This document shows positions 50,178 through 60,513 of a DNA stretch of 64,000 bases, piece after piece (position 1 is the stretch's first letter; every line of letters starts with the position of its first letter). The notes beneath the pieces are model-generated. The model was not told where the DNA came from and did not search any database. It was given only the letters and a program-made list of their open reading frames with translations. Location of the stretch: NCBI GenBank assembly GCA_024449915.1, contig JAMZAV010000797.1, positions 296,077-360,076 on the forward strand, given 5' to 3'. The position numbers were made by a program, and so were the translations under genes. Source of the stretch: Sweltsa coloradensis. Taxonomy: Eukaryota > Arthropoda > Insecta > Plecoptera > Chloroperlidae.

Positions 50178-50559
50178 TTTTATAAACAAACAGAAAGCAC
50201 GCCAATTAATGGCGGCGTAGAATGTGTTTTTGTTTGCAAAAATAACAAATTAAACACGGCCCATACTATGTTTTAATTATTCCTGTTTGATCTTTAATTG
50301 TTTGTACCAAGGCAGTGATCAAGATCCACGAAACTCAATGGAGTTTCTACAAACCATGGAGGTAACTATTTTAAGTCCATGCACAAACCAATCGTATCTT
50401 CTGTCGCTAAACGCAAATTTGTATTGTATAAAAAATTACAAAAGACATAAAAATTGTATGGGATTATTCATGTACATCGTACTTTATTTCGCATGCCAAC
50501 CATCTAGGTTAATAATATTAATTACAAATAAATAAATAATTTCTGTAGTGTTTTAACAT

Positions 50560-50760
50560 TGCAGAATAGTATAAGAAACATAGCCAGTACGAGAACGAGC
50601 TAAGATTGCAAGGTTTACTCAATCTCCGTGCGGAGTTTTGGGTAATCTTGAGCAAGCAAGTTTCGATGCATCTTGGCCAGTGCCGCGCACCTCTTGACAT
50701 TCCAAAAATTACAATTCTTCCCGAAAAAACATTGTTGTTAAAATAGAACCTACACATTTA
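50560..50760. repeat. Direct repeat, copy 1
   Basis: Shares ttgcaaggtttactcaatct and neighbouring blocks with 51125-51330. Both give a minus-strand NSARRLSKPCN peptide in short frames. Probably internal sequence of the E5-E7 family. Confidence 0.5.
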
Positions 50761-50795
50761 AGCCCATTTATCAATTTATTATTTACCTACCTAAG

Positions 50796-50987
50796 GTCTC
50801 CCTATAGCCTATCATAGACTAAAGTGGTGCATTATTACCTTACAGTTGACGTGCCCTTATACCAACTCAACTTAAAACCCTATTATCTATACCGATATAA
50901 TAATTATCAAACTTAAATGCAAATGTTGCCGTGTACTCAACACATGACTCGCTCACTCGTCTAACAACGACTTTGGCGTTTCCCTAG
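50796..50987 (+). mobile_element. E6: Helentron-like 3' end
   Basis: Plus orientation. It ends with ctcgtctaacaacgac, the hairpin and CTAG at 50984-50987, followed by T. Homologous to the left half of E5. Its 5' boundary was not found; it may extend left through the direct-repeat region. Confidence 0.55.
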
Positions 50988-51060
50988 TCGAGTTGGCTAA
51001 AGCGCACTTATAGCTGAAATGTGGGAGACGTGGGTTTAATGGTCGGGAAAGATTTTGTAA
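50988..51060 (+). repeat. tRNA-like SINE head (S4-like) abutting E6
   Basis: gagttggctaaagcgc (A-box-like) and a decayed B box (gggtttaatggtcgg), then gattttgtaatttttggatt. The post-head sequence resembles that after the S4 head at 53580. It begins at the E6 terminus. Confidence 0.5.
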
Positions 51061-51124
51061 TTTTTGGATTGTATTTTTTAAATTATTTAACATGTTTTGA
51101 AATGCATATAACGCAGTGTAGTCC

Positions 51125-51330
51125 ATCATCTGTGACAATACTACGGAAAACATGGCCAGTAGGAAATACGTGAAAATATTGCAAGGTTTACTCAATCTAC
51201 GAGCGGAATTTGGGGGTACCTTGACGTCCAACATTCGATTAACCTTGGACACGGCATTTCACAGCCAGGCAAATAACAAACAAAAAATATTATTTCAAAA
51301 TGAAAACCATTGTCGTTAAAATAATTCCCA
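51125..51330. repeat. Direct repeat, copy 2
   Basis: Partner of 50560-50760 at roughly 570-bp spacing, moderately diverged. Confidence 0.5.
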
Positions 51331-51399
51331 TACATTTCAACGAATTTTTCAGTTTTTTATTTCTTGCAGGTTTAAATCACAACAGATTGTGCTCATTTT

Positions 51400-51580
51400 G
51401 TTAGCAGTTCTCAGTTACCTGGTCACGGATGTCTGTTTAAAATTTCAGCTCGGTCTATTTGGCCGTTCGGCCGTATGGGACCGGACAGACAGACATTTAA
51501 CATTTAACAGAATTAATCACGACCAAGGCCCGATCGAGTAGCGTTGTAGACTTCGTTCGCTGCGCTCACTCGTCTAATAA
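51400..51580 (-). mobile_element. E7: Helentron-like 5' end of the E5/E6 family
   Basis: Minus orientation. ttattagacgagtgagcgca at 51580 matches, inverted, the 3' subterminal repeat of E5/E6 over 13 bases (TTAGACGAGTGAG). The internal conserved box (aatttcagctcgg ... gttcggccg ... acagacagaca) lies at 51436-51505. No 3' end pairs with it nearby except 49931, so 49931-51580 may be one disrupted 1.65-kb element. Confidence 0.55.
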
Positions 51581-52639
51581 AACGTTACTTTGATCATTAT
51601 AGCTTCAAGCTTTAAAACTTTTAAGCAACGAATCTTTCGAACTTTTCGAATTGTAAATGTATGTAAGTGGATCGGTATAGCTTCAATATGGCAGCCGTAT
51701 CTCGTACATTTGATTCATCAGCACGTTAAAGCAACCGCGGCAGGAAAAGGGTTGTTTGGTTAGGGGGGGGGGGGGGTTGAAGTAAATTACTTAAAAAACT
51801 TTTCTGGCTGAAGGGGAGAGGGGGGGGGGGAGGGGCGTATTGGGCGATATTACATTCTAACAGGGAAGAAACGCTTGCGAACAAGGGAGCGAAGTTCACT
51901 TTAAAAGCAAAACTTTACCCGTAAGTCCGTTCGTCTTTGCGCGTGTCACGTCTTACGAACGAACATGACCTCCGATTGACATGTGCGTATTTTGTTGACA
52001 TTGGCTTTCAACAAAGATTATACGGAACGTTTTTGGTGACACTGTTGGTAAGGATTGGGACTAGCCACAACGAGAGTACGACTATTTTTTCATAGACAGA
52101 AATGTCTAACCCATATTTTATCATGATTGTGAGACAACCTATAGTTAGCTAGGGCATTATCTATTCATAATGTATACAATTCTATTCGTGTGTCCTAATG
52201 TGTAATTTTTATTTTATAAGATAAACGGTAAATAGCTCCTAAGAATGTCAATTAAGTGTACACTACCGCTTTCATAATAAGAAAAATTATACTCCGCCTC
52301 AAGTAAGTTATTACTCTTATTGGAGCATAAAAAGAGCCAAATGTAACAACCATATATTATATTGAAACAAAATAGAAAAATAAACGTTTGAATCAAACGT
52401 GACTATATAATGGTAGCTTCGCTCTATATTTTGTCAAGTTAAATATATAATCTCGTTTATGGTTTTATTTTATTCGCTGGATAAAAACTATCGCTCTATA
52501 TTGTTTATCATGATATTTCTTTTAGATGATTGTGCCATTTCAAACCAGACTCATTGAGTGGCTCATGACTGCCAAACCTAAGTTATAAAACATCATTCGC
52601 AAAAATTGTACATATTAAAAAAAAAACTGTTACTGACAG
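51581..52639. other. No gene; G-rich patches
   Basis: G runs at 51763-51777 and 51819-51832. Otherwise AT-rich. Confidence 0.45.
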
Positions 52640-52860
52640 CGATGACTCATGCGCAACGTATGAGACTCTCTGATTCGGGAGGTCATATGTTTTAATCCCG
52701 CCACCGGCAATCCTGACAAAGATTCTTCCAGGTTGCAAGTATTGAGTCTTATTAAATAGCTCTAGGAAATTCTCTTTTCAATTACCAAAAAAACAATAAC
52801 CATAAGATGGTCACACCGAGTAAAACTGGTGCTGCATCCTACTGCGGCCATCCTTACAAA
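52640..52860 (+). repeat. SINE family S2, diverged copy
   Basis: gatgactcatgcgcaacg (A-box region), ctctgattcgggaggtc and a mutated B box (gttttaatcccgc) followed by accggcaatcctgac and a body with ttgagtcttattaaatagct. Same order as at 6779. Confidence 0.65.
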
Positions 52861-53579
52861 CTAAAAATATCCCAAATAAACAATTTATAAGTAATATTTG
52901 CATTTTCATTTAAAATAGTTAAATACCTCTCAAAACACATGTTCGGAATCTTTTAGAAATGTTTCTTTAAAACACTTTAACTTTAAGAGGGTACGCTGAG
53001 CTTGGCCCAACTCAAATGCGCGCAAACAGGTGTTGATGATTTCTGCTGAACGGTTGGTAATATCATTACCAAATTTTGAATGGATGTTAATAAAGTACTT
53101 TTATATTGATATCCGTAATTGGTTGCACAAAATAAGCGTTAAAAGATCCATTGCGAGATATAAGTTTCAAAACGTGAAAAATGGGAAATCCAAAACATGG
53201 ATTACAATTCTGGAAATTACCACCAAACCGATTATCTTACGATAAAACCAAATTAAACCTGCGCGTTCACATTGACTTAAACGTTGGGTTCCATTATGCA
53301 ATATTGAGTTAAAAAAAACTGTTCACTTGGAATAAATTCCCGAAGTTTGACCAAATTGAGTAAATTTTGGTGAATTCACAAAAATTTTAATTCAAAAATC
53401 AATGAATTAATTTAGGAAAACGCGTAATGGATAACATAGATTTTATTCTTTATAAACGTTTATTGTGAAATTTGATAATGGTGTTATAAAACCGTATACA
53501 CAAAAAATCCAGAAAGACTGAAGCGCTTAAACTCGCCTCCGTTTCTAGCCTCAACATACCCTCTTAAGAGGTTAAAATG
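52861..53579. other. No gene recognised
   Basis: AT-rich, with short frames only. Confidence 0.45.
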
Positions 53580-53690
53580 TACCCGTCCTGATGGTCTAGT
53601 GGTTAAGACGCCTGTCTGGAATGCGGGAGATCCGTGGTTCGATTTCCGGTTGGGTCGGACTTTTTTAATTTCTGAATTGTAGTATATAAT
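53580..53690 (+). repeat. SINE family S4 with well-preserved tRNA-like head
   Basis: gatggtctagtggttaagac (A box), an arm cctgtctggaatgcggg that can fold around an anticodon-like GGA, and B box tggttcgatttcc. The acceptor stem is only partly paired (cccg / cggac) and the sequence runs straight into ttttttaatttctgaatt, so it is a SINE or tRNA pseudogene. Confidence 0.6.
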
Positions 53691-55325
53691 AAAATCATAA
53701 TAATTTATACATATTATTATTTTGCAAGACGCAACAAAACAAATATTAAACAGCTGATGGTAAATAATCTTGAAATAATGCAAAAAACGAGCATTTTAAG
53801 TTAAAAGTTTTGTAATGAATTAATCAGGGGTTCGTTATGCTTCCAACGTATGATAACGAGTTAGAAATGAAGAAAGCTCGAGATTATAATCCTTACCCCC
53901 TCTACATTCCTTATTCGAAAATAACGTCCAATTTTCTATAGTCTGCCATGAGAGCAGTGCTCCTCCTCATACGCCATGCGTTAATTATTAATTAAACCGG
54001 CCATGGCAATTATTTTAACAAGCGTTCGTCCCTTCTGAAAGGACAAAAGGGGTTTAAATTTATCGCAAAGACAAAGACTAATCTGATCCATAGGTCAAAC
54101 TGGGGATGAAAGAGAAACGCAAAGCAAAAAGACAGGCCAGAGTTTAGAATGATTTAGAGGATTATTTCTGGAAAACAGGTCAGGAATCGTTTTTAACAAA
54201 GCAATTTAAATTGAAAGATTTAAAAAAAGTTTCGTGAAACCCTTATAAGAATTAGTGCTTTCTGGCTGAAAGCTCATCTAAATTGCACTCAGTAGAAAGT
54301 AGTGCAAACATATTTTATAACTTTTAAATCAAGTTTATGAGCATAATTTTGATTTTGATTTTTATAGAACAAGTGCATAACCCCAAATGCCCTGTTTTGT
54401 TTAAATTAATAGTTAAAATGCATTTCTTTAATGCTCAACCACACAATTACAAGTAAACAAATCAGAACGCCAGATTCTAAAAGAAAGGACTGAATTGTAT
54501 CTAGTCTCCTCTTCGCTGTGCCACATCTTACCTAATACTATCCTTCCAATATTGTCATAGTATCCTACCTAGAATTTCGTCTTCCAACATTATTCTTCTT
54601 TCTCCATCCTTTTGACATACCCTCTAATTATTATCTCCATGCCTTACGCCTTACATGATCTCGAATATCCTCATTTCGTATTCGGTCCCTTTCAGTCGTT
54701 GCCTACATTGCTTAACGACAATAAAAATAATATAGTAATAGTTAAGACATAGTTATATTGTCCCCAACTGAAAATCAGTTATATGACTGAGTAGGTAGAC
54801 TCGAAATACAAATTAATTTTTATGTAATGTAGTGTTCACATAGAACTTGGAAGTACTTGACGTAAGTCCGTACAACATGTTGACTCCGGTTTTGACTGCA
54901 TGATTTTGTTTGAAAACATTCAAAAAAATAATAAGTAGTTTTTATATTGCAAATGTAGTACAAAGTAAAACTCATAAATATTTGAAATATTAGGCTCATG
55001 AACAATATTGTTGATTGAAGGCTGTCTGTAGATTAACCTTTGCTTATAAACTATGGAATGTGTTCTATAAATAGCATGTTCTATGGTCTTTGACTTATAA
55101 ATTCATTTGTTATCAATGTGTTGTTTTTTTTTTCCCTCCATTTCATTGTTAGTTTGTAATTAGCTGAATAACTATAGAAAAGGTGACCGTTAAAATTTTT
55201 GAAAATGAATTGACTCAAATTCATGGGATTTTACTGTAATAATGGTTGGTGCTAAATAGTGTTTGTATTTTGGGGATACACAAGAATACGTTCAAAGAAA
55301 GTTCATTTTTAAAATATCATTTAAT
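53691..55325. other. No gene; 3' fragment of S3
   Basis: 54755-54820 (aactgaaaatcagttat, actgagtaggtagactcg) is the 3' end of an S3 SINE in plus orientation. The rest is AT-rich. It includes the region downstream of the protease stop codon, where no canonical AATAAA on the minus strand was spotted. Confidence 0.5.
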
Positions 55326-55526
55326 TTATATTAACATGTATTTTTGCTGAGAGAACAGTAATGAAAAAGAAATTGGGCACAATATGGTTAATCCCGAAGC
55401 TTCTTTTGGGGGTTCCGACGATTTCATATTCACCCTTGCGGTACTACTGGTCAGAAACTCGAAATCATGAAGTTCTGGAACGTGTTGCTTGATCCATGTT
55501 TCGAAGTAGCCAACAAACATGTAAAC
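55326..55526 (-). CDS. S1A serine protease gene 1, last exon
   Basis: Encodes 66 residues beginning VYMFVGYFETWIKQ, the match to the conserved VYT.V..Y..WI C-terminal helix of chymotrypsin-fold proteases, which exon 1 lacks. It starts straight after a ttatacag acceptor (AG at 55528-55527) in phase 0, matching the phase-0 donor at 58598. The tail after the helix is about 45 residues and ends with a hydrophobic stretch (LTILCPISFSLLFS). This could be a GPI-attachment signal or weak membrane segment, though QQKYMLI follows. Homologous last exon: 62195-61983. No family name assigned. Confidence 0.75.
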   Translation of the reverse strand, partial: VYMFVGYFETWIKQHVPELHDFEFLTSSTARVNMKSSEPPKEASGLTILCPISFSLLFSQQKYMLI

Positions 55527-56224
55527 CTGTATAAGAGTAAGTAATAGACACACTCGATTACTATGTATTTGTGTTTTCGAGTTTTCTTATTATATATTTA
55601 CTTCTGTTCGTACTTTTAGTTTACTATGAAAAATGTTTTTAAATACATCTCAATGTTAAAACTATTGCTTGAGCTGGGGCCAAGTTTTTTACAATGTTAT
55701 ATAATATGTCAAATTAAAAATTCGCTTGATCGGCAAATTTTGGAAATTTCACAAACATTCTGGCTCACTTTTCAACCTACACATTCCAGTCTAAAAATTT
55801 GAATTTTTGGGAGGTTTGTTTCAGAAAGGTTGAGCGCATATCGCTATCAGAGCATATTTTAAATTTCAAATAATTATTTTCTCCAACACAAAGCTTGGGA
55901 AATTAATACCAATTAGGCCTACTTGTTTGGTGGCATATTCAAGGTCAGTTAATTTCAAAAGTGAGCAATTTCGTGGAAATGTTGCTTTGATAGCGCAATT
56001 CTTACACCCTTACTTAACATTTTGGTGCAAATTACAACCCGATAGGACAAACGAAAGAGCTCCTAGTGATCCAGACCAAACTTCTTCGTTCTGATCGAAA
56101 ATCTTGTCTAGCTTTCACGAGCTCAGCTAGGCTAAGTCTTAAATAAAACACTATAAAATGCTCGTTCTTCTTTTTGTTCGAATAAAACTAATCAATACTC
56201 TTGAGTATTCATAGTAATTATCGT

Positions 56225-56292
56225 TAAAGTTTGCCCCTTCTGGGATACGAACCCAGAACCTCCAGTTTACTCAGTAAGGCCAAACTCTTACA
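56225..56292 (-). repeat. tRNA-like SINE remnant in intron
   Basis: Minus-strand ttggccttactgagtaaact and B box gggttcgtatccc. No body identified. Confidence 0.5.
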
Positions 56293-56339
56293 ACAATTGC
56301 TGTGAATCAATAACTATGTCCTTAGAGTATGTCCATTAC

Positions 56340-56773
56340 TTCAAAAATATTTATTTACCACATAATCGACAGTAATAATTTAATACACTTAACAATGACC
56401 GTTTTTAAAAAATTAATCTTTGACAACTGGGATTTTAACAAACACAAAATTTTTTTCCCAGAAATTTGCGAAAATTAGCGTTTTCGGAAATTTCTAAAAT
56501 CGGCTTTAACCTGTTTCTTTGATGTTCCACATAGATACTAGAGCATCGTACCAATCTAAAATGGCCCTTTATAACATCGTGACTTAAAACTGTGAATAAG
56601 CAAAAAATATGCATTCCAAATGGGAGATTAGATGGGACCTAGCTCGAAAAATACAAAGATTGACACTTTTTTTCGTGTCATGTTGGACCCAATAATTTTT
56701 CTGTTAATTTTTAAATTCATAACTAGTTGGCCTAAATGAAAAAGATTTTCAAATTTAGCGGATGAATACCCCT
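56340..56773. mobile_element. TTAA-bounded element, third diverged copy
   Basis: Shares acatagatactagagcat, gtaccaatctaaaatg, ctttataacatcgtg, gatgggacctagctcgaaaa and the right end gaatacccct next to TTAA (56774-56777) with the 22.8-24.1-kb pair. It has an internal deletion (no aaggtcacgg block) and a decayed left end. Confidence 0.6.
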
Positions 56774-57144
56774 TTAAAGAGGGCTTATTACTAAAAACAT
56801 ATAATCAATAATTTTCATAAAAATTTATGGGTTCGCGACCCATCGTCGACCGATCGTGCTTTAGAATTTTGATTTAAAATACAATGCCCTATATGAAAAA
56901 TATTATAACAATTAAGTGGAAACTCCACACAGATAGAGTTGGTTTCAGTTAAAAATGAAACCGCCGAGGGATCGCAGCACAGTCGTCTTCCGGCTACCTT
57001 CGCACTGTGGCCACTGGTTAGGTAATAACATCACATGACTTCTCTCTAAAACCATCAATATTCAGCATATAGAACTGCTTTCGAAAATGAAAACTACTTA
57101 TTTTAAGAACACTTAAATGAACTGGAAGATTAAAACAGTTGTGT

Positions 57145-57870
57145 AAAGCAGGGCGCTCACCACAACCGCTCCGGTCCGTTCCTTCCAGTACAGCATTCTG
57201 CGTCACATTGAAATGCACTGAATCATATGAGACACAGCGCACTTGCTCCGCTCCGGCCAGTACATGTGTAACTTCCCTCTTCCGCTCGGTTCCGTTTATC
57301 CTCGATTGCTCGAGTGAGGAACTTAGCCGTACAGCCGGACGGGGTAGAAGACAGTGAAGAGAGCACCGCTTATAAAAATTGTTCTACTATGAGGTCGAGA
57401 AACAGAATGGAACTGGTGAACCGAGTGTAGCGCACCTGGTTGCACGGCCCTGAGAGGAGCGTGTAGTGCGCGGCACTCTCAGGGCCGTGCGACCAGGTGC
57501 TACACTCGGTTCATCACTCCAATTCTATTTCTCGACCTCATAGTAGAACATTTTTTTCAATTTCATTTCATTCATTTCATTCATTCATTCATTCATTCAT
57601 TCATTCATTTCAATTTTTCAACAACAGGAGTGAACTCGACACGGTGCTCTCTTCAATTGGAACTGTCTTCTATCCCGTCCGGCTGTACGGCCAAGTTCCT
57701 CACTCGAGCAATCGAGGATAAACGGAACCGAGCGGAAGAGGGGAAGTTACACATGTACTGGCCGGAGCGGAGCAAGTGCGCGGTGTCTCATGTGAGTCAG
57801 TGCATTTCAATGTGACGCAGAATGCTGTACTGGAAGGAACTGAACGGAGCGGCTGTGGTGCGTTTTCTGA
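57145..57870. repeat. Long inverted repeat (foldback MITE-like) in intron
   Basis: The left arm, about 57149-57459, is inverted in the right arm, about 57475-57868, around a spacer of some 20 bases. Identity is high: ttccagtacagcattctgcg, gtacggc...ccggacgggat and tgaggtcgagaaa all have complements. The right arm carries an (ATTC)n insertion at 57563-57608. The left end cagggcgctcaccac recalls hAT-type CAGGG termini but the right end does not match. Non-coding; could form a long RNA hairpin. Confidence 0.75.
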
Positions 57871-58598
57871 TTAAGAATTGGGACACGTTATGGAAATATA
57901 TGATCACCAAACAATAGCGTCGACGTGGGCAGCAATTGTGGAAGATAATTATCAATACCAACAAAAATCAACTTTTCAAACTGACTTATTAGACATTAAT
58001 TTTGATTTATTTTTACTCATTGATGGTAGAAAATTATTAACATGCCACAGAACAATAGTTTTTAATTTTTTATTACCAAAATTCGTAATACGGTAGCCAA
58101 AATAGTTATTTTTGAGTTTATGTTACTTTTCAACGTTGGCAGGCATCGAATTGCATTCTAATGGTGAATTCACAAGCCAATGTTGCGACTTCAACGTCAC
58201 GTCGCGATCGCCGATGTTGGCCACTAGGTGTTCACATTCGATGAGAGTCGGTCGGATTTTAAAACTACGATTATTTCGAATTCAGACGTGTTCAAGTGTA
58301 CACAGGTGCATAAAACAATAACAGACTCATTAGAATGCCAACAAGTCGCTCCATTATTTAATTATCGTACATATTTACATCATTTTAGGTTTGTATGGTG
58401 AACTTTCGGCAACGTTTCGGCGTGAAAAATAGGATTCGGTTCTATTTTTGACGATGCCGGAAGAGGAGGGGCGCGTCTTATCGTTCCGTCACCTGATTTG
58501 TCAATAGCTAACTTTTGACGTCGCAACGTCGACTTGTGAACCCACCATTAACTGAGAAGAACTCTAGTTAGGCTACATAAGATGCCCAAGATACTCAC

Positions 58599-59426
58599 CG
58601 CTACGGCTGTGCGACCAGAATACTTTGTAATCTCAGTTTGATTTATTTCTGAATGCATTTCACGACTTGTCACACCTGCCAGCAACCACTGACAGATGAG
58701 CGGACCCCCGGAGTCTTCCTTACAGGTTGAAGAAACATTCTTCGATTGAGCCAGACACAGAAACTCTTCGCCTGGATTCAGCTCCGGTTGTAGTGTTCTA
58801 CAGAAATTAAAATCACCAGCTTTACTCTTTAAAAAGTACAATTTTGAGTTTGCCGGTTCCCCTTCGTCATCAATTCTTCCATAACCCACTGATACACAGT
58901 CAACAAGTCGTTCTGTGATGAATGGATCTTTTGCCAAAGTGATCTGCTTCACAAACTCATTAAACACGAATGGTTCATCGATTTTGATAAGTGCCAGGTC
59001 CATGATATCGTGCACGATGATTTCTATTGACCTTCGCTTTTGGGTGTGTGTCTCTTCTTGTGTGTAGTCCGTGGTAGCGGCAATCACACTAGTCCAATTC
59101 TGCAAACTTGTAGACTTTCTGTAACAGTGGGCGGCTGTCAGAACCCATCTCGTGCTAATGATGGAGCCTGTACATTGAGTAGTTCCATTTTCTTGCTCTA
59201 TCAGAAGAGCGACCACCACAGGAAACTGTTTTTCGATGGCACTAGTTCCACCTTCTATTCTTGTTTGGTTTACATTCTCGTTTTGTAATCTTTGTGTGTT
59301 AGTTAATGTTACCAAGAAGGTAATTTGAAAAATCACAGGTAAAAGTTTTATCATTGTCATGATATCGAATCCATTTCGAAACTGTTTTGAATGAAAGTGA
59401 CAGAAAGATAAACTCAACATGAACAA
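58599..59426 (-). CDS. S1A serine protease gene 1, exon 1 (signal peptide to catalytic serine)
   Basis: 276 codons to the GTGAGT donor. The second ATG (residue 23, 59360, A at -3) probably starts translation, giving signal peptide MTMIKLLPVIFQITFLVTLT. Activation cleavage would be R56|IEGG. His100 sits in LTAAHC, Asp143 in MDLALI, Ser239 in EDSGGP. Ser233 at the position of chymotrypsin 189 suggests non-tryptic specificity. Odd: Glu237 replaces Gly193 of the oxyanion hole; SWG 214-216 reads S-R-E (254-256); Cys235 (Cys191) has no Cys220 partner. The other cysteines fit pairs 42-58, 136-201 and 168-182. N-glycosylation motifs: NGT, NWT, NVS, NQT. Likely secreted; activity doubtful. Confidence 0.85.
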
Positions 59427-59433
59427 AACAATA

Positions 59434-59468
59434 GTATGATAAATCTCACAGCCATATATACTACTATA
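59434..59468 (-). promoter_or_regulatory. Candidate TATA box and initiator of protease gene 1
   Basis: Minus strand: TATAG at 59468-59464 and TATATAT at 59460-59454, then TCATAC at 59439-59434 resembling an arthropod initiator (TCAKTY). Spacing is 23-31 bases, as expected for core promoters. A start here leaves only about ten bases before the first ATG, which favours use of the ATG at 59360. Confidence 0.4.
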
Positions 59469-59469
59469 C

Positions 59470-60430
59470 CCTGCTCACAGCCTTCATACGACGTTTTTCA
59501 GAAGAAGTCGATCAAGAAGTTTTTCCCAAGCGGGAAACTTGTTTGCAAACTCTGGTTTGGGTAAACAATAAATGGAAACACATTTGGCCACTAATATGGA
59601 TCAGTATCCATATTAAGGTTAATCCCAAAACTTAAGTATGATTTCGAAGGAAGGCACTAAAGATGTCTGAATGGTTTACACAATGAAAGAGGGACATGTT
59701 AAAATAACAAACATAACTTTAAAATCAAAATTCAGATTTAAATTGCAAACATCAAGTCAGCTAATTGAAAGTAAATTTTGTGCTGCAGTTCTTTGTATAT
59801 TATTTTTTCACACCTTTATCGACAACTGAATAAGGTAAAATGGTTTTCTATAGTTTTTTGGGTTGCACGAGTTTTTTCACGTACCGGTACAATAATTTCA
59901 AATTTTGTACCTTGTTACGTAAAAAATCGTGCAACAAAAACCATTCTACATAATATTATAGTAAGGTTGTGGATAAAAGTGTGAAGAAATAAAACTCAAA
60001 AATCCGCTGTACAAAACTAATTTTGAACCAGATGACTTAAACTATTCAGGGATTATGCGTTGATTCTGTGGTTATGTCCAATCCAGAAAGTTTTTGACAA
60101 CTTTTCAGACATCTTTATTGTATTCTTTGGAAATCATGTGTAGGTCGTGGGATAAGACTTCAGAAAACGAACTGAAAACTGTAAAAATATTGATTGTTTT
60201 GTTGACAAGAGCATTGGTTGTAACAGTTTTAAGGTTTTCACCCTCAGAGAATTAGTAACAGCATGTAGGGATAGGCCAACATTGACTATTCAAGCACTGC
60301 AATTACAGGGTTCTATAAAATATATGCTGAAACCTATCAAAAAACTATCGAGCGCTAATTTACATAGTCTTTTTGGATTGCGCACTATTCTTGAAATATG
60401 TTAAGGTGCGAAGCTCCCATAGAAGAATCA
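59470..60430. other. Upstream of protease gene 1, no gene
   Basis: AT-rich with no frame of note. It separates gene 1 from the LINE remnant. Confidence 0.45.
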
Positions 60431-60434
60431 CTTT

Positions 60435-60513
60435 TCTTCTTCTTCTTCTTCTTCTTCTTCTTCTTCTTCTTCTTCTTCTTCTTCTTCTTCTTCTTCTTCT
60501 TCTTCTTCTTCTT
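60435..60513. repeat. (CTT)n microsatellite at the LINE 3' end
   Basis: About 26 units. On the minus strand it is (GAA)n directly following the LINE 3' UTR (caataaaataataaa). Confidence 0.9.

Larger units (their letters stand above)
55527..58598 (-). other. Predicted intron of protease gene 1
   Basis: 3,072 bases between a GTGAGT donor (58598-58593) and a CAG acceptor, phase 0. It contains a tRNA-like SINE remnant, a diverged TTAA-bounded element and a long inverted repeat. Short frames inside it (57018-58321) are produced by the repeats and are not exons as far as I can see. Confidence 0.65.

Noticed and set aside
53580..53660. Functional tRNA gene
   Set aside because: A and B boxes are good but the acceptor stem does not pair and the sequence continues as in SINE copies.
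57145..57870. hAT element from the CAGGG left end
   Set aside because: The right end lacks the complementary CCCTG and no 8-bp duplication was found, so only 'inverted repeat' is claimed.
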